64,000 bases of DNA from Rhea pennata (Eukaryota; Chordata; Aves; Rheiformes; Rheidae), in assembly GCF_028389875.1 (NCBI RefSeq), contig NC_084668.1, positions 16,201,993-16,265,992 of the forward strand, given 5' to 3'. Positions within the stretch are counted from its first letter, which is position 1. Each line of letters begins with the position of its first letter. The notes beneath the pieces were generated by a model, which did no database searches, had not been told where the DNA came from, and saw nothing but the letters and a program-made list of their open reading frames with translations. This document shows, in pieces, positions 1 to 14,700 of this stretch. The position numbers and the translations under genes were made by a program.

Positions 1-3000
1 TTAAACATTCTAGTAGACTTAAGCTGACTTTAGTCTCCACCTATACCCCCAAATTATGCTTTGTAGCTTTATTATCCAAATTGCTCTACTACCTAGGATA
101 TCCACTACTCTAAGTATTTAAAATATAATTGTATTTTCACAGGTTCCTCTGTCTAGGGTTTAAAAGTTCTATGTTCAGAACAGTGTATTTGAGAAACTCA
201 GGAAACACCACCTACATCTAGAGGCTTCAACATTTGCTTGATATAAATTAGAAATTGTCATTTTCTAGCATTTTTCACCAAAATGCAAGAGCATTACAAG
301 ATTGTTCTAGCACCCCTGGGGAAAAAAAAAAGCCTCAGCAGGAGTTAAGCTAAATCAATTTTTAACATATACACTATAATTTATTGTAGTTACATACAAG
401 ATTCCCAGAAAATTAGAAATATAAGGGGGACAGTCAGGAAGAAATCCAGTCTATCAGGGTATCTTGAACATGAGCCAACTTAAAAAAAAAAAAACTAATT
501 AAGAACCAATTAAAGTAATCTTTCTTTAGGATATGATTATGGAGCGTAACAGGAGAAACCCAAAGACTTATTCCGAAGTAGCAGACACGGAGATTTGTTT
601 GCAAGACAGCCTATCACAAAAATTCAGATTTGTAACACAAGAACGTAGAAGATGACTCCCTAATTTCTTAAGCATGTAAGCCAATAACTGCTCATTGCCA
701 CCAGTTAGGGAGATGCCAGTCTTTCCTCCCTTTTCCTGACTGCACAGGATCATTCATTCTTCTGACTCAGAGCTAGATCTACTCTTTTCCCCATTTCTCC
801 AAGTCTATTCAAGGAGTTAAACCAACAAAACACAGCTTCCCCCCACCTCCACCCCTTCTTAGCATTAATTTTCTCTTGGTCTGCTTCCTTACCAGAGTGC
901 CAAATGAGCCCTAAAGCCCGCACAGGGCAGTGGTGGGAGTGCACAGCTGAGCACCCACCTTTCAGCACCAGCCACACACTAGAATCCCTTGCTTGTATAT
1001 TCTTGCAGTTTTCTAGCTAACAACAAATTAATTACAATCTTCAAAGGGGGTACTGAGCACACGGACAAAACTTACAGGTTGATACTCTTCGACATTAAAA
1101 GCCCTTTTGGAAAAATGTCTCTAACAAAGTCTCTTAAACTAAATTGCACTGGATAAAGACAGGATACTTCATGGACTAATAACTAAAGAGGCAGCAAGAA
1201 CAGGGCAGGAATCTTTCTCATAATAGGGAAAGCAAGTGGACCCCTGATCCGATGATTATAGCTATTTTATAAAAACATCTAAAACACTAGAGTCTTCCAC
1301 AGCAAAGCAGAAACATTCTGTAATTTCTCCAAAAAAAAAAAAAAAATCACTGTTATACCACTCTGTAAATTCAGATTCTTCTTTCTAATTATTTAATAGT
1401 TAGGAATATCTTACAGTTTTAACCATTTACCATTCTCCTATACAGTATTTTTGCATTTGTTTTGCCTTTAATTATTAAACGGACTACCACATATGTTCAC
1501 TGTGGAAAAACTGTATTTCTGCATGTAAAAGTAATTTCAGTTAAGTAGATCTTTCTTTTTGAGTCTCTGGAATCATGCCTTTTACATACTCATTCCATGA
1601 AACAGCCTTTTTGAACAGCTTTCATTTCACCAGTGGAATTCAAAAGCTCCCAGTACTCATGGCAGGACCTGCAAAGCTCACATTTTTCAGAAAGAAAACT
1701 GCACTTTAGAGCCACATAAAGTTTTCCCTTAGATACTGCCTGACCTTTACCTACATAACATCCGAGTCCAAGTACTACTGTATGACTGGAGCTCTGTAAT
1801 AACCAAGAGGAGACTAGACTCCTACGACCGACACCGAAGCCCCCACCAGCCTCGCTTCCCCATCAGAAACCTGTTCAGTTTAAGAACTTTTACTGCTAGT
1901 GCTGGCTCCAGTCACCTGATGCCACCACCTGTCCCCAGTGGGAGACAGAAAATCTACTAAAGCTTCTGTTGCTCCTAAACAGCATTGGAGGATTGTGAGG
2001 ATACAAAAGAAACAGGCTTGTACTGATCTTCAGAGAGGAAAACAAGGGCTTGGATTTTCATTTATTTGCCAAATCATGATAGCTGAGGTCATCCATAATA
2101 AAGAGGAAATCTTTCATTCTTGATCTTAAAAGATGCCAGGAGATCTGGTTTGCCTAATTATCTAGTTCTACCTTTAGAGCCTTAAATAACATAATGAACT
2201 TTTCCCTCACACCTTGTTTTTTGCTTCTGTTACATCCCGAAGGATGAAAAAAACAAAATGAAATGTACAGTCAATTATTTTATACACTATGTGGTGTCTG
2301 TACCAGTAGACCACTACTGGGGGTAACTTCCAAAGAATTATTCACTGGTTACAAAATAGTCACAAAGCATTTTTTAATTCTATATTAGATCTGTCTTAAT
2401 AGGAGCTAGTGTCATTTTCATAATATCTGATTTAATTAGTTACCTAATACATTAAACATAAAGATGTGTTCCATAACTTTGGACGAAGTACTTCTGCATT
2501 TTTTTAAAGCAGTCAAAAGAAATATAAAAATTCTATGACATATTTCACCTCTTCGGTCACCCTTTAAAAAAACAAGTTATATCTCCAAACAAAAATATCC
2601 CAAATATCTTCATCAACCTGGCTGAGATAACTGAATTTGGAAGTTCAACTTGTTTGGTAGGGCAACCAAAACCAAAAAGAATCATCTTAGGAAACACAAG
2701 TTCCCTCCAGTTACAAGAACTCATTCTTTAATATTACTCTGTGGTATCTTTCATTAGAAGTATACAGGAAAATGAGTGAACATTCATTTCTTTTCCCTTC
2801 CTAATTCCTTCAATTTTTTTTTCTTTTAAGGAATTCAAAGAAATTGTGTTTCTCTGAATAATTTATGAACATTGCACGTCATTATACTTTAACCAAATTC
2901 TCTCCTCCAGGATAAAGTGCAATCAATCACAAACTAAACTAATTAATCTTTTCAATCTCAAAAATAAATCAATATCAAAATTAAAGTAGTTGACACATCA

Positions 3001-4746
3001 ACTCTATGAAGGCTTCATTATTATGAACTGAGAAATCAGTTCTGTTTTTAACTGCTTATTATAGCAATGGATGGGAGGAGACTGGAAAAAAACAGACAAA
3101 AATAAATGTACTTTAAAAGATGCATTCAATACGAATAAATCCATGGATACAAAGTAGCGTATACACCCACCCACCCACACACAGTTACAATCCAGGATGA
3201 AAAGGAAGAGAAAAAGGAAAAAAGAACTCTAAGAATGATCTAGGAGAAGCAGAGGCAGCAAAATACAACAGGAGCAGACACAAAAGTAAAATTCTGTCAA
3301 GGTCTTGAAGACAAACACAAGCAGCCTGAATTTGAATGCAATTAAAGAAATGATGACAGAGAGTGAATTTCAAAAAGGTGATGATGTGATAAGAGCAGCA
3401 AACAGAGCAGAATCCCCTAGCAACAGCATTTTGGGGCTAAGGGTGGGGAGATGCTGATTCATATTCATGAGTCACTTCCCGTCAGCCACCTTCCACAGGG
3501 CCTGGAAGTCTTTCAGGATCTGGGAAAGCTGCTGAGGGAAGGAAAATACCCAGGTGATTCTTGGAAATCGTTTTTTATTTTCTCACAGCCAATGAAATGA
3601 AGCCAGTGGACAAGTCAGTTGTGTGGACGGTAACGCAGCCGTTCAAGCTCTGTGCCCACTGTCCGCATGCGTGTACTCTCGTTTACTGAGAGATCAAAGC
3701 ACACCAACACGGGTAGACATACCATAGTCTTGTGACTTGTGCACACACAAAAAGCCTTGAAGTTTATATATAAAAAAATACGACCATTTAGCCTTGCACA
3801 GTGAGGGAAGAAAGCAAGCAGATTTAGTGGGTTGGAAAGGGTGGGTTTAGTTTATGGGATACGGCAGTATCTCACCTGGAGAAACGAAATAGTTCCTACA
3901 ATATCTAGCTTCATAACAGAAGTATAAATTTCAAAGAATCAAATTAGCTGCAGGAGAGCCCCAAATAAATCATTAGAGCAGCAGAGGTGGTATCTAAGCA
4001 CGCAAAAAACACAAGCCAGTTTTCATGGTGCCCTGTATGTTAAAAATGAGCAAAAAGACAAAGAAACACAAGCAAGTCTTGACTCAAATTCATAAGGAAA
4101 CTAGATTCATGCAATTACCCTTTACTGCACAGAAAGATGCTGTACAACGCTGAAGTCCACTAACCTATTTCAGAGGAGCAGGAATCTGAAGGATATTAAC
4201 TTCCTTCAAATTTTCACTAAAATCACCCAGAGGATACAAAATCATAACTCCCTGTTCTCACACCAAAGCAAAATAATGCAGTGCAAATGCAGCAGAAGAA
4301 AAACGTGTAATAATTATTCCAAACACAGGTAAAGGTTTAATTGGAAATTATATCATATTAGGCATGAGCCAATTAAGCCAACATGACACAAAATCAAACT
4401 TTGCTAGGACTGCTATTCAGAGACATGCTTGTCTATATAAAAATACACAATACAAAGAGCCAGGTAAATGTAAATAGTGGCAGTTTGTTTTTTTGTTTTG
4501 TTTTGTTTTTATTGTAGAAATGGATATTCAGAAAAAGATTGTAACAATTTACTTCCTGTGAAGGAGATGAGTCAGACAAAATGCTTTGCATCTCAAAAAT
4601 ACTACTTCTAAAGACTCAGATGCTTAGACTTGCAGGATCTTCTGTAAATCACAGAATTAGGTGAATCAATCACCTAATGTGACATACAGAAATACTACTT
4701 TTTTCAAAATACCGTATTATATACATATGGCACATACGTATGTGTG

Positions 4747-4792
<46 letters not shown>

Positions 4793-7700
4793 ACAATTGA
4801 GTTCCCAGCAATGGAAGTTTTAAAAGGCCAGAGACAAGACTTTGAAGTTTCCTAAGAATAACAGAGGATAGCTGCTGAACACAAGATCTTACCTATAGCA
4901 TTAGGAAGCAGGACTTCATCTCACAAACAAGAAGAGTATTTGAACAAAAATAAGATTTTTGCTCATTTAAGCTCCATTGATCATGACCCAAATAGCCTAA
5001 CTAAACAAAACAAGACAGCAAACAGTAATACCTAAATCTGAACTTCAAAGTACAATTTTTCATAACTCAAAACAATGACTGACATAACCGGTAACAACAG
5101 AAGCGGAGCGTAGAAGGCATAAAAGAAAAATCAGAATTGTTCTAAGATATAAGTGAATACCTAAAAGATGACAACTCCACAGAAAAAAAAAGGGGAAGGA
5201 AAACATTTTATATAGATGTAAAACATACCTTGAACAAAAAGCCAAAGAATGAAAAAGCCATTTCAAAGAATTTAAAAGCAGAAGCAGAACAGGAAAACAT
5301 GAAGGACAGAAGGAAAAAAAAAACAACAAAAGAGAGAGAGAAGCAGAAGACCAAAAACAAATAAAGTACCTAAGCAGGAAAAAGAAAGGTCTGAAAATTG
5401 AAGTCTAACAATAACACACCAGACGTGTCCTGTTTTACAAAAACTCAGATCTTCAAATATTCCAGTAATCCACAAGAAAAAGTGTTTATGGGGCAAGTGC
5501 AAAAAGGGAGAGAAAGATTAAATCAATTCAAATCAAAAGCCAATGATATTAATAAATTAAGGGTATATTTACAAAACTGAAAAAGTACAGAACTTAATGG
5601 GTCAAATCTGGAACACTACAAACTAGAGACTACCTAGGGAATATAATAATGGAAATGTTCTTCCTGTCACACTATTATGGGATCTTTTAAAATGGAAAGC
5701 TATTAGAGGGGAATGAATAGAAAAATCTTTGAAAAAAGAAAAAGCTGTTGAGACCTTTCATTCACCCTAAGGACTCCAACCTTCCCTAGCTCACCTCAAG
5801 CAATCCTCAGCTTTGAAAGCCAGCAGGGACGGATGCCTGCCTGTCAACAGCACACCAGGAATGGCAAGAGCCATAGAGCTGTAATGCCCTCCTCTCTATT
5901 TCTTCTTCCATCACGTGGCCCTTTTTATTCTGAATCACCTTCTTCACCCTCCGATTTCCCCAGACCCTGATATTAGCTGCAGCGCACAGGATAAACTGAG
6001 TGGGTCCACCCAGCTCGGCTGTTTCACCGGTCCTTCCCAGTCAGGTCTGCCAGACCGTGGAAGAGAGTCTAGACCAGCAACTCTCATAACTAACTTGCTG
6101 GTCCAGGGCAACAATTCAGGACTGAAAAGCTGTCTTTGACCCCGAGAACATCAAACAGAAGCTGCACTGCCCTCTATTTCTGCCTCTCGCGGCCTGCTTT
6201 TCCAGAGATGCCACGATGCACGATTTGGACCTGAACAGCCAAGCTAAACCATCCTGCCACCAGAACGATTGTTTGACTAAACAAGAAACCTAAAACACAT
6301 CAAATGCTCCTTTGCGGAAAGGGAACAGTGTTTACATTCTTTTTTTTTTCTGCATAATTTAATTTTGCTTTCCAAAATATTTTAAGTTTTGTTCTGATTC
6401 TCCCACATAGCTTAGTAAGTACACTTCTAAACTTTGCCCCAAATGTCTCACTGTGTCTTGTAAACAGTCTTTTCAAAAACCTAAGCTATTTTAATCTGTT
6501 GTACAGACACAAGCAACTTAAATATGTAATATCCTAAGCCAACTTTTAAATTACTTCAGCATAATAGACCTCTAAAGTAGCATCCAAATCACTCAGTCAA
6601 CATTTTTTTTCAGTAGAGAATTAGAAGCAAACAGAAACTTATAATGAGAAATCAGGTATCCAATTTGACTGAACTTAGATGATGAAGCTGCAAGTGGTGA
6701 CACAGAACTGCAAGAAATAGTAAGCATCCATTTTCTGGTCTGGTTTTTAAAAATGAAGAAGATACATCCAAATCACAGCACAATGTTATTGGAATAGAAA
6801 TTTCAGAAATTTCACCATCCACAACAAAAGAATATGGAGCAGTATATGACAAAGCGCTTCAGATCAAATATTTGAAATTAATTAAGCACTAAACTTAAGC
6901 ATTAAGTGCCTAATTTCAAAATATTTAGAAATCTGGAAGATTCAGTGGACTGCAAATGTTGTATAAGAAACTAAGAAGGATAAAAGGAAAGGCCCCAGAG
7001 CCATAGATTATCTACCTCAACATCAATTGTGAGTAAACTAATACCATAATTAATTTGGCTTTTATCATAGAATTACAAGCAAAATTACAGTACATACATT
7101 AATGTCCAGGATGGTTACTACTGCCAAGCAAAACACGCTGTCTTGAAAGGATTACAGATTAGCTAACAAAAGTAACTACACTAATTAGCATACTTAGCTT
7201 TTGCCAACATATTTGATTAAATATTACACAATGCTTTAATTAATTGCTTAAAAGGCTTAACTAATAGGAAACTCATTTCATGGATTAAAATATGGTATGT
7301 TGAGACCCATATTCCTATTTAGCTAAAAGCATTGACAAGCAAGGTTCCTACTACAACCTCCTACAGGCTGCCAATGGTAAAACAGGCACAAACAAGGAGA
7401 AAGGCAAATTATGCTCAAGAAAATGAAATGAATCAACTCTTTATAAAAGTCACAGTCCAATAAAATGTGTTTAAGTACAATCAAATAACTTAAATACTTT
7501 CAATAACTTTTTTCATTTAATGTTATTCATATTTAAAACCATTTTAAATACAAAAATTATTAAACGATGCTTTTGCATACAAATATAAACTACAATCATT
7601 TAGAAAACTGCGAAGTTGCAGCTACAAGACTGGACAGTCTTCCTAAGTGACAATTCAGAAAAGTTATTAAATCATATGCAGACTCATCTAAGGGCAATAC

Positions 7701-10700
7701 AATAGCAAAGAAGGTTAATGAAATCCTTGTGTGTATAGAAATGCATCACAGATAAGATGTCATCTTGCTTCTGTACACAACCTACAGATTCACTATTCAG
7801 AGTGGAATATCAGAAATTTCAGACAGCAAGTATGAGATGGCTGAAGTGTTCAAAATCTTTTTTGACATTGTAGAGGTATCAAATCTCTTCAATGTACAGG
7901 CTTTCAATTTCAGAAATTGAAGACTTAAAATCTCTCTTTTCCAGCCTAAAAAGAGTGATTTTATGGCTAATTTAGCACATAAGACATGCTCAGTTGTATA
8001 GAAGTAGGCAAGATTTGAAGTTTATTTTCTAAACATTTACTAGATTTACACCTGGGGTTCAAATTTCAAAAAGAAGGGGGCGGGGGGGAGAAGAGAGAGA
8101 CTTGCATAAAATACAACTCCTAATTACGGATGGTGTCTTCCCAGTTGCAGGAAGGCTAGAAGTTTAAAAGGCAACATCATCACTTTCAATACTATAACTA
8201 CAGTCCATCTCTCAAAGTGCTTTGAGAGACAAACTTCAGAATCAACTGCAAGATCCAGCAGGCCCAGTGAGAAAAGTAAAACCTCCTCCTACTTGGATTA
8301 AATCTTTGATGCCAGTTGTTCTACAAGTTGTGATTTGACATATCCATATAACATATCAGCCTAAGAAACAATAATATTGACTCCAAAAAGTTAGAAAGCC
8401 CTGGAAAGTTTGAGAATGCAAGGATACAATATTTAATGATGGTTCTCATTAAAATGCAAAGTAGTAGATAACTTAGTTCACAACGAGCTTATAGCAAAAT
8501 TACGCTTTTGAGATAGATATCTTAATAGTTACAGCAGTATTCAGAGAGAGTGACTGTAGTCTAGGAAGGCTGATCTCCCTACACTTCCTTTACAGTTGAT
8601 AGCGAGAGATAAGCATATTTAGAGTTTCTGAACACTTAATTTCAGTTCCTGCTTTGAATCAACCTCTGCTTTCCAAACTGAACCAGGAGCTAAGCTCTAC
8701 TTACATTAAGCTCTACTTTTACCAAAGAGCTTCTCTCACAGAAGTATCCTAAAAAAAATTAAGGGACACAGGTCAATGGGCTACAAATGACTGAATCACT
8801 GCCTCCAAATCATTCTGGTGTCTTGGAAATTTATCACCACCACATTGTCTGAAAAGTCTCACAGCAGCACAGCATTAAGAACAAATTCCTTCTCCTTCAT
8901 GAAGCTACATGTTACATAAAGTGATTAATGCTATTTACATCATTAAAATGTTTAAATCTTATTCAATGTATTAAGATAAAATTATAATACTCACAAATAC
9001 ATAGAACAATACTTGCAGGCTGTTTGACTTTTTTCCTAATTTACAATCTTAAATGAACTGAACAGCACCATAAAAGGCTTCTCAAAGAAAACAGGCACCT
9101 GAAATTTTAATCCTCATAATTCACATGAATAAATTCAAAACATGTCAACAAGGCACGTACTACACAGGACTACAGTGACTATCACAAAGAGATTTTGGTG
9201 CTGCTTTTTTTTTCCCCTAAAAACCTCAGTGTTCCTCTTAGTACTTGCTGCTGCCATTTGGAGGTCTTCTGCTGAAAGTATGATGAATGGCAACAGTGTC
9301 AGTTTTAGTTCACTCTGAAGATTGGAGAGTCAAAGTATTTCTGAAGAAGGGCTAAAGATGTTACAACAAAAACCATTACAAACCTGCAGCTGCATGTCCC
9401 CTACTGCAAATGCTACCGGAGGGTGTCACAGACTGTTCACATATATGCCTTACAAGAATGTGGTACGTATCTCCTCGTTACAGCAGGATTCAAGAGCAGC
9501 AGTTAAGCCAAGGAACTAACTGTACAGAGTAAACCTTCTTAATTCTTACTAGGTATTAGTGATTCCTGCAATCTTCCACTAGTCAAAAATGGAAGACTGC
9601 TGAAACCAGTAACAATGAAATGATTTTAGAAGAGTACCCATGCTCTGAGAAAGTAATTCCATCACAATCTGCTTATAACCTACGGACATTCTTTAAGTGA
9701 AAATCACTTGTATTGTAAACAATTAGAGCACTGTAAGTACGAGAGCAGTTATGCTACTTGCCAGACAGACTTCACTTCAGACAGCACACAGAAGAAAGTT
9801 TAAAGACAGACTAATTACTGCAGTTTATCTTTTTCAGTTCATCTTTCAGTTCTGTGATCACGGTGGGTTGAAAGACGACCATCGGGGGAGTCAGTCAGAG
9901 AAATGAACTCATCCATTTCTACAGCTGGCATTAATATCTATCTGCTAACTGCCTCTTTCTACGGACCCTCACTGGTGTGCAGGAGCAAAGGGATGCTCAA
10001 ATGCAAAGTTATTTTTATGAATTTTAAGAGAGCTATCAGCCAGCTCAACCTCCCTGATCTGACACTTCCACAGCATGAAAAACACAAAAAAATGAGCTAG
10101 AATTCAAGCTGGATCCATCCCTTTAGCCACTGCATGGATCTGGACTAACTGAAGACTATTGTAATACTGAACCCCAAAATATCTGATAGAAGGCAGTGTT
10201 AGAGAAAGGAAGCCACGCCATACGGTGGTATACACAGGTACAGCTACAATGGGCATTTTCTGTCCTCGTCCTTTACAATTGCAGGATGTAAGGCTATTGC
10301 AGGTAAGCTAAATGAATTCTCTGAATCACTGTTCTTTGCAATAGAAGTTTGGAAGATCTTGTCTCCTCTACAAAGAACAAATCTAATAACAAATAATTTC
10401 TTGAGAATGAAGCAAATGTAGAAAGAAAAAAAACTTAAAAAAAAAATCAGATCTAAATGACATTTGCCTAAAAAGTTTCAACAGAACTGAAAGATGAAAA
10501 CAGCTGTGTTACAAAGAGCACTGTATAACCTCTCACTAAAAGCTACATTGGTGCCTGAAGATATAAAGATGCAGGTGTAATCCAATGTTTTTTAAAAGAA
10601 ATTTCAGAAAATTACAAAGCAATAAGTCTGACCTATAGCAAATAAATTAATTATGATAAAGTAGGGAAGAGCAAATATGGCTGGGGCTAAAAGAGATCCT

Positions 10701-10879
10701 TGTTTTCCAAATCACTTTTTAAAACTAATTCAGAATATGCAAAGCTGAAAATAGTCTACTACTTGAATTTCCAAAGCTGAAAAAGTCTCACCAAAGGCTT
10801 TTTACAGTCGCAACATTAGAGGAAAGACCATGAGTAAATTGGCTAGAGTATAGAAATCAGAGTAGGCCTAATTGGTGTT
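1..10879. other. No recognised gene
   Basis: AT-rich with short chance frames on both strands. It contains minor simple repeats (3164-3183 CCCA/CA; 4735-4793 TG/TA/CA) and one short minus-strand open segment with both splice signals (1076-1148), described in the findings. It may be intron of a gene starting in the 17.2-18.4 kb CpG island, but no exon is proved. Confidence 0.6.
4735..4793. repeat. Compound dinucleotide microsatellite (TG/TA/CA)
   Basis: GTATGTGTGTGTATGTATG, then (TA)n, then (CA)n. An imperfect, partly self-complementary tract. Confidence 0.9.
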
Positions 10880-11563
10880 AACATAATGGAACATAATGGA
10901 AGGATACCAGAGAGGCTCAACAAGAACCTGCATTTTTCAGCATATTCTAAATTATCCAGGAAATAGCAGTAAGGTGAAAAGTCTGCTGACAATACACTTT
11001 ACATCAATATTATGTTTTTCAGACTAGCAAGAAAAGGACCAACTGAAGAAGCAAAGCTGGACCTTATCAGAGCAGATGACTGAGCAATAAAGCAGGTGAT
11101 AGCCAATGCAGGTGAACGAAAGTGGTGCAAGTTGTAGGAGGGAAGTAACCCTAACTTTACACAGAAAACAATGGGCTTTGCACTGATTACTACAATTCAT
11201 GAATGAAACTAGGACTATGGATGATCCCATGAAAATGTCAACTCACTGGTGGTCCTAAAAGCAAGCCAGTGTTAGGAGCTATTAAGAAAGAAACTGAATA
11301 CAGAACAGAGATCCTCATGCCCACATCCTGAATATCACTAGCTGTGCTGGCGCCTTCAGTCAAATAGGAACAGCAAAAAGTACAATCAGAGACACAGAAT
11401 AGGTTCTCCAGTGGGGAAGAAATAGGCAAGCGAGGACTCTTCAGGTTCAGAAGTGCTGGGGGACAGGGACACCAGGGAAGGAGGAAATGATAATAATCTA
11501 CAAAAACTTCATAAGGAAGAGTGGGTGCACAGAGACTGTTTGCTCTCCCCTCCTACCAAAAAA

Positions 11564-11595
<32 letters not shown>

Positions 11596-11720
11596 AGAAA
11601 AAAACACCTTACAAGTAGCATATATGTTGAATTTCTTGTCAAAGGCTCTTTGGATGCTATCGATGTAGTTGGGTGCAAAAAAGGACTAGACAAGTTTGAG
11701 GAAAATATATTCAAAAGTTA
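10880..11720 (+). mobile_element. Ancient CR1 remnant, end of ORF2 region, plus orientation
   Basis: Decayed blocks in CR1 order: AGTGTTAGGAGCTATTAAGA (from 11269), ATGCCCACATCCTGAATATC, AGGACTCTTCAGGTTCAGAA, ACCAGGGAAGGAGGAAATGA, GTTTGCTCTCCC, and GGTGCAAAAAAGGACTAGAC (from 11671). A 47 bp A-rich run (11558-11604) interrupts it. The open frames across it are not coding. The 5' limit is uncertain. Confidence 0.65.
11558..11604 (+). repeat. A-rich run
   Basis: Almost pure A with two G interruptions, inside the ancient CR1 remnant. The lysine-rich open frames across it are artefacts. Confidence 0.9.
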
Positions 11721-14700
11721 CTAACTACACAGAAACAACATTAGACTTAGAACAGCCCTTTGCTGAAAATAGCTAGAGATTGAATATTCTGGGAAATTAT
11801 TATATGTTTGCCTTGTTCTTTCTTACTCTTCCCAAAGCATCCTCTCTTGCTTATTACTCTTGGAAGCAGAATACTGGAATATCTTTCTTCTGATTTCATT
11901 ATGGATTAAGATTTTACCTAAGACTTATCAGCCACTTCATCAACATATACATTCTCATTTGAAAGCCTCATTTGGTATTCATGACAGTGCCAATATCACA
12001 GACCCAGAGCCTTAACAGCTATCTTCTAATGAAACTTGTTGCAGCAGCTTAAGATGTCATTCACTACACTTCACCTCACCCCGCCAGAAGTTACTGCACT
12101 TACTGTACCAGTGGCAGAAGAAACTGTTTCCAAACTATTTCTCTGTGTCCATTCATTTCTCATCAAACTATTATTTAAACAAACAAACAAAAACAAATCA
12201 GCATTGAAGGTTTGGGGTTTTACTAATCCAATTACATTCTTGTTTCATCAGTCCTCGTGCAGAAGGTGCAGTAACTGTGGCACTATTAGAAGAGCACATA
12301 GTGAGAGAGACAAAAACAGCAACTGAATAGACTGAACTTTATTGATCATGTTTCAGCAGTCGGTTGCCCTTTACCAATAAACATTTAGGGTGGTAATTCT
12401 CACATTTTCAATAGAAAATGCTTTATTTTCTTTATATATTGTAGAACTTTGATTACTCCGGGTGTCAAGTAATTTTCTTCTTATCTGAACAACTGCCTGA
12501 CCTAGATGTTCCTCAGTGTTCAAATCTTTGCTGAAAGGTTCTTACAGCCATAGTTTTGGCAACACTCTCATCTAACTTTATGGTGAAATCATTTTGAGGT
12601 GAGATAAGAGGTAATCAACACTGAATACTCCAATATTTCTTCCAGCAACAAGCTAAAGACTTTTTTTATGATCACTCTTGTGTCTATTTTGTTTTTTGTG
12701 AAGGCAGCACTGCTAAAAGAATCCAATTATTTGCCCCATCTGTGATTCAGCCCCTAAAGTTATGAACAAAATTTTTTTACATAAAAAGTCAGACAAACTG
12801 GAGAAAAGCCAGGGGACATGTTGATCGCATCTGTTTGGTAGCTGACTCTGCAAATCTTCCAATAAAGCAAGCCTATAGGATTAAAAATTTTTCTACTGTA
12901 TCACTGGGCTATGATGCCCTGATGACATTTCAAAATGGCAAAAGGCTCGTTCAGATGCAGTTACCCTGCCAGAAGTTATCTTGCCAATACAACTTACTTC
13001 AAAGACATAACATATATAACTGCTAAAGACACATTTTTTCCGATAGAAGCTGCAACCAATCCTACAAGAGCTTGCTACCAATGATTGTTTCTCTTTGTAG
13101 AGCAGACTTGCATCTAAAAGTCTCAGGGATTGCAAGTGCTGGGAAAGATACGGGGAAGGGCAGAAACTGCAAAATTTGCTATAGAATAACTTACCAAACA
13201 CTGATCCTGTACAGTCTAGAAATATCTAAAAGAAGAAAGCTAATCTAAGATCAGGATTAAGTTCTATGATTCAGAAAGATAACTCAAGGTAGAAAGAGGA
13301 AGAAACAGATAACTTGTTTAACAAACACTACAAGAAAAGGATATGAGACATACCATATATTTTAAATTGTATGGTCAAGAAACTGACGTTTTCATACACA
13401 CACACAAAAAACAACAACAATAAAAAAAACATTCCTTCCCGAATGACATTTTAATGGGGCTGTCACATGTTTTTTCTACTGTAACGTACTCTGTTGCAGT
13501 AAGATTTTGGCAGGAGAACTTCAAAAGAGAGACAGACAAATTAGAGTCAAGTGGGAATTAACGCCCAAAGGAATAAAAAAAACTGAGAAAATATGACCTG
13601 TGAAGAAAAGGCCTGTTTGTACAGTTTAGTAAAGAGAAGGCTGAAATAAGAGAATAGCCTCCATGTATGCAAACAGGTGGTATAGACAGTACAGAAATCA
13701 TTACCCTGCATGAGTAATAACGGCGGTCCAAGAGGTAATTGGCTTAACTAGTAGTAAGAGAGAGACATAAGTTAAATATTAAGAAAAGTCTGCTAACTAT
13801 AATGATAGTTATGCACCAGCTATAAATAGATCAGCGGTGTGGTATTACCCTCTTTAGATGTTTTTAAGAGCAGATCAGACAAACATCTATCAGATACAAT
13901 TTCAGTATATTTGCTTCTGCCTCAGAGTAGGGAGTAGCTTCTTGAAATTCTTTTTTTTTTCCTTGCATAGCTACGATTTCTTCATTATCCAAATAAAAAC
14001 TACTTATCAGTGCTATCACACCTGTATTTCAGAAGTACTGTCTTTGCAAACAACAACATCTGAAACATCTGAATTTTACTACTGAAAGCACTGCTGTTGT
14101 CAAACTGTCACGGTACTTACCAGAAAACATTCCTCTTCAGGAACACAAAAACAGCATCTTTTACTACTACAAATAATCCACAAAGGTGGACAAACGATTG
14201 AAAGGAAACACAGAATGAAAAAAAGTGAGCAAGGAAAAAAAAACATCCGTGTAGTTGAACATTAGCCTAAACAAAAGGAATTCACTCTTATGAAGAACTA
14301 AGTTACTGCTTGGAATCATAATTTAAAAAAAATATGCAATAATTTGAGAAACAGAATACAAATAAAAGACATTCCAACCGCCAGGGAAGTCACAACTCTG
14401 CAAGCCTCCCTATACTAACAATTCCTTATCCTCAGTTTTAAAAGCACACAGAAAATAGCTCTGCTTTGTCCTTGTTCAAGTAAGTCCAACTTCAAACGAC
14501 CTCATTAGTTAGACTCTAAACTATGCCATATGTGTATTTGTCGGTCAAGTGTCTCTAGACCACAGATTCCTGCAGATAGAAGCCACTGCAGTATCCTAAC
14601 AAAGAACTCCATTTTTCCTTAATTCAGTCTTACCAGAACTTCCACAACTTCTCAAAAATACATATTTAAGATGAAATTAGAGACATTAATTCTGCATTAA

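Noticed and set aside
1742-1797. Minus-strand segment SSSHTVVLGLGCYVG with splice-like ends
   Set aside because: The frame continues open past the supposed donor and matches no family; most likely chance.
3877-3940. Minus-strand segment reading MKLDIVGTISFLQ before a GTGAGA donor, faintly like an SDR
   Set aside because: The matching acceptor (CCTGCAG) leaves no open frame through the segment, and the similarity is too short to support.
11453-11724. Lysine-rich frames of 67-71 codons
   Set aside because: Created by the A-rich run inside an ancient CR1 remnant.
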